Assembly (NCBI RefSeq): GCF_022539255.1 | Contig: NZ_JAKZBV010000001.1 | Span: forward strand, 2,356,001-2,420,000 | DNA: 64,000 nucleotides | Direction of reading: 5' to 3' | Source of the DNA: Sinomonas terrae | GTDB taxonomy: Bacteria; Actinomycetota; Actinomycetes; Actinomycetales; Micrococcaceae | Part shown: piece after piece, positions 24,831 to 34,119 of the stretch | Layout: each line of letters starts with the position of its first letter | Position numbering within the stretch: position 1 is the first letter of the stretch | Made by a program: the position numbers and the translations under genes | The notes under the pieces: model-generated | The model's input: only the letters and a program-made list of their open reading frames with translations | Told to the model about the DNA's origin: nothing | Databases searched by the model: none

Positions 24831-24940
24831 CGGAGATCGACGTTGTTGGAGCGCTGTACTCCCCGCCCCAAGCGTTCATCCACAGTTCACTACCCGGATG
24901 CCGCGGGTTTACCCTGCGCCGAGGATCCATCCTATACCTG

Positions 24941-25022
24941 TGCCCGAGGAGGGACTCGAACCCTCACACCTTTCGATACCGCATTTTGAGTGCGGCGCGT
25001 CTGCCGATTCCGCCACTCGGGC
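24941..25022 (-). tRNA. tRNA-Leu (anticodon CAA)
   Basis: The minus strand folds as a class II tRNA of 82 nt: acceptor GCCCGAG pairs with CTCGGGC and discriminator A; the anticodon loop CTCAAAA reads CAA on a 5-bp stem (CCGCA/TGCGG); the TPsiC arm has GGTTCGAGTCCC; and a short variable arm is present. CCA is not encoded. Confidence 0.95.
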
Positions 25023-25165
25023 CTGCCACGCACTCTCGCCACTGGGAGTGCGCGGGACTACTCTACAGGGCTAGCAGGCGTCACGTCGTCCCAGACCCAG
25101 CCCCGCCGGACCGGCAAGTCTGCGGGCAAGTGCGCGAGCGACTGCGCAGAGGCAATGCGCCCCGG

Positions 25166-25171
25166 TAGGAT
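25166..25171 (+). promoter_or_regulatory. Candidate -10 element for pdtaR
   Basis: TAGGAT lies 40 nt before the GTG start, in a 188-bp gap between tRNA-Leu and pdtaR. The -35 at 17 nt is weak (TGCGCA). The resulting leader holds the AAGGAG ribosome binding site. Tentative. Confidence 0.35.
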
Positions 25172-25210
25172 CGTGGTAAGTCCACCCCGAATCTGCAGCA
25201 AGGAGCCCGA

Positions 25211-25858
25211 GTGTCCGAGAAGACGTCGGAGAAGACAGCCAAGCCCACGCCGTCGCCCAAGAGCGCGGCGCCGTCGGACAAGGCACATGCCGCGCGTCGC
25301 GTGGTAGTCGCGGAGGACGAGACCCTCATCCGCCTCGACATCATCGAGATCCTGCGGGGCGAGGGCTTCGATGTGGTCGGCGAGGCCGACAACGGCGAGA
25401 AGGCCGTCGAGCTAGCGGAGGAACTGCGGCCCGACCTCGTGCTCATGGACGTCAAGATGCCGGTCATGGATGGCATCACGGCTGCCGAGAAGATCGTGAA
25501 GGCACGGATCGCACCCGTCGTCCTCCTCACTGCGTTCAGCCAGAAGGAGCTTGTCGAGCGTGCACGCGATGCGGGCGCCATGGCCTACGTCGTCAAGCCC
25601 TTCACCCCGAACGACCTGGTCCCGGCCATTGAGATCGCGCTCTCGCGCCACGAGGAGATCCGTGCCCTTGAGTCCGAGGTCACCGATCTCCAGGAGCAGT
25701 TCGCCACGCGGAAGCTCGTCGAGCGGGCCAAGAGCCTGCTCATGACCAAGATGGGCCTCAGCGAACCGGAGGCGTTCCGCTGGATCCAGAAGACGTCGAT
25801 GGATCGGCGCCTCAGCATGCGCGAAGTCGCCGAAACGATCATCAGCCAGGTGAGCTGA
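25211..25858 (+). CDS. pdtaR: ANTAR-domain response regulator (PdtaR-like)
   Basis: A 215-residue two-component output protein acting on RNA rather than DNA. After a Lys/Pro/Ser-rich tail of about 28 residues, the receiver domain starts at RRVVVAEDETLIRLDIIE; the phospho-accepting Asp is D80 (LVLMDVKMPVMDG), with Thr in LLTAFS and Lys in VVKPF. The C-terminal ANTAR domain (LVERAKSLLMTKMGLSEPEAFRWIQ) binds paired hexaloop RNA stems for antitermination. In M. tuberculosis PdtaR (Rv1626) pairs with the kinase PdtaS, encoded elsewhere, and that also seems likely here. A GTG start follows AAGGAG at 8 nt. The neighbourhood pyk - pdtaR - polA is shared. Confidence 0.93.
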   Translation: MSEKTSEKTAKPTPSPKSAAPSDKAHAARRVVVAEDETLIRLDIIEILRGEGFDVVGEADNGEKAVELAEELRPDLVLMDVKMPVMDGITAAEKIVKARIAPVVLLTAFSQKELVERARDAGAMAYVVKPFTPNDLVPAIEIALSRHEEIRALESEVTDLQEQFATRKLVERAKSLLMTKMGLSEPEAFRWIQKTSMDRRLSMREVAETIISQVS

Positions 25859-25908
25859 AGACTCGCCCGCGCGCCGTTGCGGTTGCACGTGGGCGAGGCG
25901 AAGCACGA

Positions 25909-25947
25909 CGACGAGGGGCGGCACCCAGCGGGTGCCGCCCCTCGTCG
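25909..25947. terminator. Bidirectional terminator hairpin between pdtaR and pyk
   Basis: An 18-bp perfect stem (25909-25926 with 25930-25947) and an AGC loop, placed between the ends of two converging genes, 51 bases after pdtaR and 39 beyond pyk. There is no long T run, as is common in GC-rich actinobacteria. Confidence 0.75.
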
Positions 25948-25985
25948 CTGACTTGGGCTGTCAGGCAGCGATCCGGTGGCGAGGA

Positions 25986-27470
25986 TCAGACCTCAGGCCA
26001 CGGTCCCACGTGCTCACGCGCAGGCTTGACTGCGCCGTCGAGCAGCTGCCCCGCGTCGGCGAGATCGCCGACCTTGTGCACACGCAGCGCGTTCGTGGAT
26101 CCCGCAACCCCGGGAGGCGAGCCTGCAGCGACCACCACGAGGTCGTTCGGCTGCGCCATTCCGGCGCGCAGGAGGTACTCGTCCACTTGGGCGATCATCT
26201 GGTCCGTGTGCTCCGCGAACTCCACCATGCGCGGCTGGATGCCCCAGCACAGGCTCAGGATGTTCAGCGTCGACGTCAGCGGCGTGAACGCGAAGATCGG
26301 CTTCTGGGGCCGCAGGCGGCTCAGGCGGCGTGCCGAGTCGCCCGACTGCGTGAAGGTGCAGATGTACTTCGCGTCGAGCTGGTCAGCGATCGTCACCGCA
26401 GCACGGGTGATCGCGCCGCCACGGGTCTTGGGCTGGGAACCGAGCGGCGGAACCCGCTCGAGGCCGTGGTCCTCGGTGGACTCGATGATCTTCGCCATCG
26501 TCTTGACCGTCTCGATCGGGTACGCCCCGACGCTCGTCTCTCCGGAGAGCATGACCGCGTCGGCGCCGTCGAGCACGGCGTTCGCACAGTCGGAGGCCTC
26601 AGCACGGGTCGGGCGGGGGTTCTCGATCATCGACTCGAGCACCTGGGTGGCGACGATGACGGGCTTCGCCCAGCGGCGCGCCAGCTCGATCGCCCGCTTC
26701 TGCACGAGCGGAACCTCTTCGAGCGGGAGCTCCACGCCGAGGTCACCGCGGGCGACCATGATCGCGTCGAACGCATCGATGATCTCGTGGAGCTGATCGA
26801 CCGCCTGAGGCTTCTCGATCTTCGCGATGACCGGGACGCGCCGCCCCTCTTCGTCCATGATGGCGTGGACGCGCTCGACGTCCTTGGCGTCGCGGACGAA
26901 CGAGAGCGCCACAAAGTCCACACCGCGCTTGAGCGCCCAGCGGAGGTCGCTCTCGTCCTTGCCGCTCAGCGCTGGCACGTTGACGGCCACGCCGGGAAGG
27001 TTGATGCCCTTGTTGTTCGACACCATTCCGCCCACGACGACCTCTGCCACGACCTTGACGTCGTCGACGGCCGTCGCGCGCAGGGCGACCTTGCCGTCGT
27101 CGATCAGGAGCGTGTCGCCCACCTCGACGTCCTCGGTCAGGCTCTTGAGCGTCGTCGAGCAGATCTCCTTCGTGCCCGGAACGTCCTCGGTCGTGATGGT
27201 GAAGACATCCCCGGGAGCCAGCTCGTAGGGGCCGTCGACAAAGCGGCCGAGGCGGATCTTCGGACCCTGGAGGTCGGCCATGATCCCGACCGCCTTGTGG
27301 AGCTCGGCCGATGCCTTCCGCACGTTCTCGTAGGTCGCGTCATGCACCGAGTAGTCACCATGGCTCATATTGAGCCGGGCCACATCGACGCCGGCCTCGA
27401 TCACTGCGAGGGTCTTCTCGTAGCTCGAGATGGCCGGCCCAAACGTGGCAACGATTTTCGCTCGTCTCAT
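25986..27470 (-). CDS. pyk: Pyruvate kinase
   Basis: A 494-residue enzyme of the last glycolytic step, converting phosphoenolpyruvate and ADP to pyruvate and ATP. Typical segments are RRAKIVATFGPAISS at the start, MARLNMSHGDYS-type (VARLNMSHG), the active-site MVARGDLGVELP (about residues 230-245), and AVMLSGETSVGAYPIE. The C-terminal allosteric domain is present. The ATG at 27470 has GGTGAGG upstream; a longer frame lacks homology. It is followed by the bidirectional hairpin at 25909. Gap to gltD is 130 bp with nothing else recognised. Confidence 0.96.
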   Translation of the reverse strand: MRRAKIVATFGPAISSYEKTLAVIEAGVDVARLNMSHGDYSVHDATYENVRKASAELHKAVGIMADLQGPKIRLGRFVDGPYELAPGDVFTITTEDVPGTKEICSTTLKSLTEDVEVGDTLLIDDGKVALRATAVDDVKVVAEVVVGGMVSNNKGINLPGVAVNVPALSGKDESDLRWALKRGVDFVALSFVRDAKDVERVHAIMDEEGRRVPVIAKIEKPQAVDQLHEIIDAFDAIMVARGDLGVELPLEEVPLVQKRAIELARRWAKPVIVATQVLESMIENPRPTRAEASDCANAVLDGADAVMLSGETSVGAYPIETVKTMAKIIESTEDHGLERVPPLGSQPKTRGGAITRAAVTIADQLDAKYICTFTQSGDSARRLSRLRPQKPIFAFTPLTSTLNILSLCWGIQPRMVEFAEHTDQMIAQVDEYLLRAGMAQPNDLVVVAAGSPPGVAGSTNALRVHKVGDLADAGQLLDGAVKPAREHVGPWPEV

Positions 27471-27600
27471 ATACCTCACCCTAGGGGTTGTGTGGTGAAC
27501 GTGGATGTCTGGGGGATGAACTTCACGGATTCCGCAGGCGCGGAGCGTACACGGACCGAGCTCGGGGCCCCCGGCTTGTCCGCGGACCCCTGGGCACTCA

Positions 27601-29058
27601 TCAGAGGACAGAGATCGCGCGATCGGTCGGAGCCACCGGCGCCGGCAGAATCGTGCTGCCCATGAGGAACTTGTCGACCTCCGCGGCGCACGCACGCCCT
27701 TCAGCAATCGCCCACACGATGAGCGACTGCCCGCGGCCCGCGTCGCCGGCGACGAAGACGCCGGGTGTTGCAGTCATGTACTCGCCGTCGCGCGCGACGT
27801 TGCCGCGCTCGTCGAGCGGGGCGTTGATCTGCTCGGGCAGACCTGACTCCTCCGCCCCTGTGAAGCCGAGGGACAACAGAACGAGGTCCGCAGGAATGAC
27901 CCGCTCGGTCCCCGTCTTCGGGAGGCGCTTGCCGTCCACGTACTCCGTCTCGGCGACCTTGAGGCCAGTGACCTTGCCGTCCTCGCCAATGTACTCGACC
28001 GTGGACGCGAGGTAGGTGCGCTCGCCACCTTCCTCGTGGGCGCTCGCGACCTCGAAGAGCGTCGGGAACATCGGCCACGGCTGATGGCCCGGCCGCTCGG
28101 ACGGCGGCTGCTTTCCGATCGCGAGGGTAGTGACCGACGCCGCCTGCTGGCGGTGAGCGGTGCCCAGGCAGTCGGCGCCGGTGTCGCCGCCACCGAGGAT
28201 CACGACATGCTTGCCGCGGGCGTCGATCTGGTTCTCGACTACGTCGCCGGCAACAGCATGGTTGGACTGGACGAGGTACTCCATCGCGAAGTGGACGCCG
28301 TCCAGCTCCCGGCCGGGGATCCTGAGGTCGCGCGGCACGGTGGCGCCCGTCGCGACGACGACGGCGTCATACCGGCGCCGCAGCTGGTCCCAGCTCACGT
28401 CACGGCCGACCTCGACTCCAGCGCGGAAGCGAGTGCCCTCAGCCTTCATCTGCTCGAGACGGCGGTCGAGAATCTCCTTCTCCATCTTGAAGTCGGGGAT
28501 TCCGTAGCGCAGGAGGCCGCCCACGCGGTCGTCACGCTCGTACACGGCAACCGTGTGGCCGATCCGGGTGAGCTGCTGGGCGGCAGCCAGACCTGCTGGA
28601 CCGGAGCCGACGACAGCAACCGTCTTGCCCGTGAGGCGGGCCGGAGGCAGAGGCTCGACGTAGCCGGCTTCGAAAGCCTGCTCCGCAATCGAGACCTCGA
28701 TCTGCTTGATCGTGACGGCGGGTTGGTTGATGCCCAGCACGCACGCCGTCTCGCACGGAGCCGGGCACAGGCGGCCGGTGAACTCCGGGAAGTTGTTCGT
28801 GGCGTGGAGGCGCTCGCTCGCATCCTGCTCCTTGCCGCGCCATGTGAGGTCGTTCCACTCGGGGATGAGGTTCCCGAGGGGGCAGCCGTGGTGGCAGAAC
28901 GGGACGCCGCAATCCATGCAGCGCCCGGCCTGGCGCTTGAGGACGCCGTTCTCCTGGGCCTCGTAGACCTCTTTCCAGTCCATGATGCGGACAGGGACGG
29001 GACGGCGCGGCTGCGTCTCACGCTGCCGAACCTTCAGGAATCCGCGTGGATCAGCCAC
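27601..29058 (-). CDS. gltD: Glutamate synthase small subunit
   Basis: A 485-residue FAD/NADPH oxidoreductase that feeds electrons to GltB for glutamate synthesis from glutamine and 2-oxoglutarate. An N-terminal 4Fe-4S region has the Cys pattern CMDCGVPFCHHGCPLGN, with CPAPCETACVLG next. The FAD Rossmann motif is VVGSGPAGLAAA and the NADPH motif VVILGGGDTGADC; the C-terminal FAD motif is GVFVAGDAGRGQSLIV. GTG start at 29058 overlaps the gltB stop by 8 bases, so co-translation is likely. Confidence 0.96.
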   Translation of the reverse strand: MADPRGFLKVRQRETQPRRPVPVRIMDWKEVYEAQENGVLKRQAGRCMDCGVPFCHHGCPLGNLIPEWNDLTWRGKEQDASERLHATNNFPEFTGRLCPAPCETACVLGINQPAVTIKQIEVSIAEQAFEAGYVEPLPPARLTGKTVAVVGSGPAGLAAAQQLTRIGHTVAVYERDDRVGGLLRYGIPDFKMEKEILDRRLEQMKAEGTRFRAGVEVGRDVSWDQLRRRYDAVVVATGATVPRDLRIPGRELDGVHFAMEYLVQSNHAVAGDVVENQIDARGKHVVILGGGDTGADCLGTAHRQQAASVTTLAIGKQPPSERPGHQPWPMFPTLFEVASAHEEGGERTYLASTVEYIGEDGKVTGLKVAETEYVDGKRLPKTGTERVIPADLVLLSLGFTGAEESGLPEQINAPLDERGNVARDGEYMTATPGVFVAGDAGRGQSLIVWAIAEGRACAAEVDKFLMGSTILPAPVAPTDRAISVL

Positions 29059-32000
29059 CGGTCACCTCCAGAATGCGAGACCAAACTTCTTCCCCGTCCG
29101 GGTCGAGGCCCTCCTCGAGGGCACCCAGACGGGTCTGCTGCACCGCCGCGTAGTCGCGAGGCAGCACCTTCGTCATGCGGGCCGCTGTGTCGTCGAAATT
29201 GTCGAGCAGGCGCTGGCCCAGCTGCGAACCCGTCTCCTCCACGTGCTTGGCAATGAGGTTTCGCACGATGTCGCGGTCCTCGTCGTCGAGTTCGAGGAGC
29301 GTGAGTTCCCCAGAGTCGAGGGCCTGCGTGTTGACCCTCGTCGCCGCGAGGTCGAGCACGAACGCGGTTCCGCCGGACATGCCAGCGCCGAAGTTGCGCC
29401 CGGTGCGGCCGAGGATGACAGCCTGGCCGCCCGTCATGTACTCGCAGCCGTGGTCGCCGATGCCTTCGACAACAGCCGTCGCGCCCGAGTTCCGAACGAG
29501 GAACCGCTCGCCGACCATGCCCCGGAGGAAGATCTCACCGCTCGTGGCGCCGTAGCCGATCACGTTGCCGGCAATGACGTTGTCCTCGGCCGGGAAGACG
29601 TTCGTGCGGTCTGGGCGGACGATGACCCGGCCGCCCGAGAGCCCCTTGGCGACGTAGTCGTTCGAGTCGCCGAACAGCCGCAGCGTGATACCGGCCGGCA
29701 GGAACGCTGCGAGCGACTGACCCGCGGTCCCCGTGAGTGTGACGTCAATCGTGTCGGTCGCGAGGGAATCCGTCCCGAACGTGCGAGTGACCTCGTGCCC
29801 GAGCATCGTGCCCACGGACCGGTCGGTGTTGACGACCGGGAGGCTGATCTTCACGGGGCTGCGGTCGCTGAGCGCTTCCTGGGCCATCTCGATGAGCTGG
29901 ACGTCGAAGTGCTTGTCGAGCTCGTGGTTCTGGCCCGTCGTGTTGCGCAGCGGCGCGTCCTCGTCGAAGTCCAATCCGGCCAGGATCGGCGTGAGGTCGA
30001 GCCCTTCCGCCTTCCAGTGGTCGATCGCGTCCTTCGTGTCGAGGAACTCCGAGCGTCCGATCGCCTCTTCGAGCGAGCGGAAGCCGAGCTTGGCGAGGAT
30101 CTCGCGGATCTCCTCGGCGATGAACTCGAAGAAGTTCACCACGAACTCCGGCTTGCCGCTGAACCGCGCGCGAAGTTCGGGATTCTGGGTCGCGACGCCC
30201 ACAGGACACGTGTCAAGGTGGCATACGCGCATCATGATGCAGCCGGAGACCACGAGCGGTGCGGTTGCGAAGCCGTATTCCTCCGCCCCGAGAAGCGCCG
30301 CGATGACGACGTCGCGCCCCGTCTTGAGCTGGCCGTCAACTTGGACCACCACGCGGTCGCGCAGTCCGTTGAGCATGAGCGTCTGCTGGGTCTCGGCCAG
30401 GCCGAGCTCCCACGGGACGCCGGCATGCTTGAGGGAATTGAGCGGCGAGGCTCCGGTTCCGCCGTCGTGCCCCGACACGAGGACGACGTCGGCCTTCGCC
30501 TTCGTGACGCCAGCGGCGACCGTGCCGATGCCCACCTCGGAGACGAGCTTGACGTGGACTCGGGCGCTCGGGTTGGACCGCTTGCAGTCGTAGATGAGCT
30601 GCGCGAGATCCTCGATCGAGTAGATGTCGTGGTGCGGCGGCGGCGAGATCAAGGTGACGCCCGGCGTCGAGTGCCGGGTTCGCGCGACCCACGGGTAGAC
30701 CTTCTGGGCCATGAGCTGGCCGCCCTCACCGGGCTTCGCGCCTTGGGCCATCTTGATCTGGATGTCCGTCGCGTTGGTGAGGTACAGGCTCGTGACGCCG
30801 AAGCGCCCGGAAGCGACCTGCTTGATGGCCGAGCGCCGCTCGGGGTCGAGGAGACGGTCGGTGTCCTCGCCGCCCTCGCCGGTGTTCGAGCGCGCACCCA
30901 GACGGTTCATCGCGATCGCGAGCGTCTCGTGGGCTTCCTTCGAGATCGACCCGTAGCTCATGGCACCGGTCGAGAACCGCTTCACGATGCTCGCGACGGA
31001 TTCAACCTCGTCGATCGGGATCGCCGGGCGCAGACCCTCGCGGAACGCGAGGAGACCGCGGAGGGTCATGAGGTTCTTCGACTGGTCATCGACGCCGTTC
31101 GTGTACGCCTTGAACACGTCGTACCGACGCTCGCGCGTCGCGTGCTGAAGGCGGAACACGGTCTCGGGATTGAAGAGGTGCGGCTCGCCATCACGACGCC
31201 ACTGGTACTCGCCGCCGTTCATGAGCGCCCGATGCGGTTGCTCGATCCCCGAGGCGGGGTACGCCATTTCATGCCGCGCAGCGACCTCGGCCGCGACGAC
31301 GTCGAGCCCAACGCCGCCGAGTTGGCTGTGCGTGCCCGCGAAGAACTCGTCGACGAGGTCCTGGGACAGGCCAAGCGCCTCGAAGGTCTGGGCGCCACAG
31401 TACGACGCGACGGTCGAGATGCCCATCTTGGACATGATCTTGAGGACGCCCTTGCCAAGGCCCTTGATGAGGTTGTACACGCCGTCCTCCGGCGTGACGC
31501 CGGGAAGATCACCCGAGCGGATGAGCTCTTCGACAGACTCCATCGCGAGATACGGGTTCACTGCGGACGCTCCGTAGCCGACGAGCACCGCCACGTGGTG
31601 GACCTCGCGCACGTCGCCGGCCTCGACGACGAGCGCCGTCTTCGTGCGGTTCGCGCTGCGGAGGAGGTGGTGGTGAACGGCGGAGACGAGGAGCAACGAA
31701 GGGATCGGAGCCCATTGCGCGTTCGAGTCGCGATCAGAGAGCACGACGTACTGCACGCCCCGGTTGATGGCCCCGGAAACCTGCTCGCAGATCTCGGTCA
31801 GCCGGGCCCGCAGGGCCGCCTCTCCGCCTTCGGGGCGGTACAGGCCTCGAACCTTGATCGCGATCCGATCGCCCTGGGCGTTCTCGATGTTCGCGATCTT
31901 CGCCAGCTGATCGTTGTTGATCACGGGGAACGGCAGGATGACCTGCTTCTCCTTGACCTGCCCCATGCTCAGGAGATTCCCGTTGGGACCGATCGCTCCG

Positions 32001-33661
32001 TTGAGGCTCGTGACGAGTTCCTCGCGGATCGCGTCGAGTGGCGGGTTCGTGACCTGCGCGAAGGACTGGACGAAGTAGTCGAAGAGCAGCCGAGGCCGCT
32101 TGGACAGCACAGCCACGGGTGTGTCTGAACCCATGGCGCCGATTGGCTCGGCGCCTGTCCGAGCCATCGGGCCGACGAGGATGCGGAGCTCCTCCTGCGT
32201 GTAGCCGAAGGTGCGCTGCCGCACGTTGACTGACTGCGGCGTGTGGATGACGTGCTCGCGCTCGGGCAGCTCGGCGAGGCGGATGACGTTCTGGTCCACC
32301 CATTCCTGCCAGGGGTTCGCCCCTGCGACCTCTGCCTTGACCTCGGCGTCTTCGATGATGCGCCCGGCCTCGGTATCGACCACGAACATCTTGCCGGGCG
32401 CGACGCGCCCCTTCTTGACGATCTTCGCGGGCTCGACGTCGACGACGCCGACCTCGGACGCGAAGACGACGAGGCCGTCCTCGGTGACCCAGTAGCGGCA
32501 CGGGCGCAGACCGTTGCGGTCAAGGGTCGCCCCGACGAGCGAGCCATCCGTGAACGAGACAGCTGCCGGGCCGTCCCACGGCTCCATGAGGAGCGAGTGG
32601 TACTCGTAGAAGGCACGACGCGCGGGATCCATCGTCGCGTGGTTCTCCCACGCTTCGGGGATCATCATCATGATCGCGTGGGTGATCGGTCGCCCGGAGA
32701 GCCACAGGAGCTCAGCGACCTCGTCGAACGAGGCGGAGTCGGAGGCACCGGGAGTGCAGATCGGGAAGAGCTCTTCGGGGACCTCGCCGAGCAGGGGGCT
32801 CGAGAGCTGCGACTGGCGGGCCCGCATCCAGTTGCGGTTGCCCTTGACCGTGTTGATCTCGCCATTGTGCGCGATCGTGCGGAACGGCTGGGCAAGGGGC
32901 CAGGACGGGAAGGTGTTCGTCGAGAAGCGCGAGTGGACGATCGCGAGCTTGGTCGTGAACCGGTCGTCTGAGAGATCCGGGTAGAACGGCTCGAGCTGTG
33001 CGGTCGTCAGCATGCCCTTGTAGACGATGGTGCGCGACGAAAGCGACGGGAAGTAGACGCCGTGCTTGTTCTGTGCGCGCTTGCGGATCCGCCACGCCCT
33101 TGCGTCGAGGTCGTTGCGGTCAAGCTGCTCCCCCGTGAGCGAGACGAAGAACGGCTGCGCGAAGCGCGGCATGCAGGCCCGCGCCATGGCGCCGACGAGC
33201 TCGGCCACAACGGGAACCTCGCGCCACCCGAGGACCTTGAGGCCCTCGGCCTCTGCGAGAGCCTCGATGCCCGAGCGCGCAGCGGAGTCCTCGCGGTCCT
33301 CCGCAGGGAGGAACGCGATGCCCACGGCGTACTGGCCGAGCGCGGGCAGCTCGAAGTCGACTGTTGCCCGGAAGAACTCGTCCGGAAGCTGCAGGAGGAT
33401 CCCCGCGCCGTCGCCTGTTCCCTCGTCGGCACCGACGGCACCGCGGTGCTCGAGAGCGCGGAGCGCGTGGAGCGCGGCGTCGACGATGTCATGCCCGCCT
33501 TCGCCTCGGAGCGTCGCGACGATCGCGAGACCGCATGCGTCCTTCTCCTGTTCCGCGCGGTAGAGCCCGGCGGACGCGGGAAGGGCCGAGAACCGCTCGA
33601 ACGGCGAGACTGCCTCTCGGGGCTGGTACTCGACGGCGGTGCCGTGTGTCGGGTGAGTCAT
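29051..33661 (-). CDS. gltB: Glutamate synthase large subunit
   Basis: A 1,536-residue enzyme producing glutamate, with its GltD partner encoded next on the strand. After a 42-residue leader the N-terminal amidotransferase nucleophile is Cys43 (DACGLA), exposed after propeptide cleavage. The central FMN-binding synthase domain shows LISPPPHHDIYSIEDL and SGHDGGTGASP. The 3Fe-4S cluster region reads CIMMRVCHLDTCPVGVAT. The C-terminal beta-helix domain has several G-x-x-G-x-x repeats (GGRVIVRP, GATSGEIFLRG). The ATG has AGGAGGAAGG 13 nt upstream. Length fits the NADPH-type enzyme. Confidence 0.97.
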   Translation of the reverse strand: MTHPTHGTAVEYQPREAVSPFERFSALPASAGLYRAEQEKDACGLAIVATLRGEGGHDIVDAALHALRALEHRGAVGADEGTGDGAGILLQLPDEFFRATVDFELPALGQYAVGIAFLPAEDREDSAARSGIEALAEAEGLKVLGWREVPVVAELVGAMARACMPRFAQPFFVSLTGEQLDRNDLDARAWRIRKRAQNKHGVYFPSLSSRTIVYKGMLTTAQLEPFYPDLSDDRFTTKLAIVHSRFSTNTFPSWPLAQPFRTIAHNGEINTVKGNRNWMRARQSQLSSPLLGEVPEELFPICTPGASDSASFDEVAELLWLSGRPITHAIMMMIPEAWENHATMDPARRAFYEYHSLLMEPWDGPAAVSFTDGSLVGATLDRNGLRPCRYWVTEDGLVVFASEVGVVDVEPAKIVKKGRVAPGKMFVVDTEAGRIIEDAEVKAEVAGANPWQEWVDQNVIRLAELPEREHVIHTPQSVNVRQRTFGYTQEELRILVGPMARTGAEPIGAMGSDTPVAVLSKRPRLLFDYFVQSFAQVTNPPLDAIREELVTSLNGAIGPNGNLLSMGQVKEKQVILPFPVINNDQLAKIANIENAQGDRIAIKVRGLYRPEGGEAALRARLTEICEQVSGAINRGVQYVVLSDRDSNAQWAPIPSLLLVSAVHHHLLRSANRTKTALVVEAGDVREVHHVAVLVGYGASAVNPYLAMESVEELIRSGDLPGVTPEDGVYNLIKGLGKGVLKIMSKMGISTVASYCGAQTFEALGLSQDLVDEFFAGTHSQLGGVGLDVVAAEVAARHEMAYPASGIEQPHRALMNGGEYQWRRDGEPHLFNPETVFRLQHATRERRYDVFKAYTNGVDDQSKNLMTLRGLLAFREGLRPAIPIDEVESVASIVKRFSTGAMSYGSISKEAHETLAIAMNRLGARSNTGEGGEDTDRLLDPERRSAIKQVASGRFGVTSLYLTNATDIQIKMAQGAKPGEGGQLMAQKVYPWVARTRHSTPGVTLISPPPHHDIYSIEDLAQLIYDCKRSNPSARVHVKLVSEVGIGTVAAGVTKAKADVVLVSGHDGGTGASPLNSLKHAGVPWELGLAETQQTLMLNGLRDRVVVQVDGQLKTGRDVVIAALLGAEEYGFATAPLVVSGCIMMRVCHLDTCPVGVATQNPELRARFSGKPEFVVNFFEFIAEEIREILAKLGFRSLEEAIGRSEFLDTKDAIDHWKAEGLDLTPILAGLDFDEDAPLRNTTGQNHELDKHFDVQLIEMAQEALSDRSPVKISLPVVNTDRSVGTMLGHEVTRTFGTDSLATDTIDVTLTGTAGQSLAAFLPAGITLRLFGDSNDYVAKGLSGGRVIVRPDRTNVFPAEDNVIAGNVIGYGATSGEIFLRGMVGERFLVRNSGATAVVEGIGDHGCEYMTGGQAVILGRTGRNFGAGMSGGTAFVLDLAATRVNTQALDSGELTLLELDDEDRDIVRNLIAKHVEETGSQLGQRLLDNFDDTAARMTKVLPRDYAAVQQTRLGALEEGLDPDGEEVWSRILEVTGG

Positions 33662-34119
33662 GACGAAACGTCCTTCCTCCTGATCGATTCGCGACAGGGG
33701 ACAACGTTGGCCCCGCGTTGCTTGGCCACGAGGGGACCCAGCACGGCGCTGATTACTGGAAATTGTAGGGGCGGCTCCGCGCCGCCGAACAGCGTCAGGT
33801 GCCTCCTACGTCGGTCCGGCGGAACTGCTCCGGCGGCCGATTGGTCCACGTCCTTGTGGTGCGAGCATCGCCTGCGGGCGGTGGCCCGGAGCGTGGCGAG
33901 CGAGGAACAGCCTCATTCGCGGTCGTGCTCCTCGGAAGACATCGCGTCCTGAGTGCGGGACGCGACTCGTTGGAGACGGCTCGGTGTGTCGCAAGATTAC
34001 CACGGCACCCGTATAGCGAGACGGACATGTCCGCATGCTGGATCGGCATGGCCTTTCCTGCGTCCTGTGTTACGCTGCCGGGCTTTCGCCCCATCGAAGG
34101 AGGGAGGCGAAAGCGGTTG
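33662..34119. other. 458-bp gap between trpA and gltB with a candidate gltB promoter
   Basis: I see no credible gene here. On the minus strand TACAAT (33767-33762) is a fair -10, with a weak -35 near 33790, and the gltB ribosome binding site (AGGAGGAAGG) lies near 33675-33684. The spacer holds a short hairpin (GGCGGC / GCCGCC). In mycobacteria lgt follows trpA; it is missing here, and this gap is too short to hold it. Short frames in the gap look random in composition. Confidence 0.4.
34082..34114 (-). terminator. Possible trpA terminator hairpin
   Basis: A 9-bp stem (GCTTTCGCC, 34082-34090, with GGCGAAAGC, 34106-34114) with a 15-nt loop, about 6 bases past the trpA stop on the minus strand. 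No T run follows, so it might be a pause or processing site instead. Confidence 0.4.

Noticed and set aside
28982..32128. Plus-strand open frame of more than 1,000 codons
   Set aside because: It is antisense to gltB. The GC-rich third positions of gltB leave the opposite frame open, and the translation is Arg/Asp/Leu-rich with no motif.
33795..34094. Minus-strand frame of 99 codons in the trpA - gltB gap
   Set aside because: No ribosome binding site, no recognisable family, and several overlapping frames of similar quality; more likely a chance frame in noncoding DNA.
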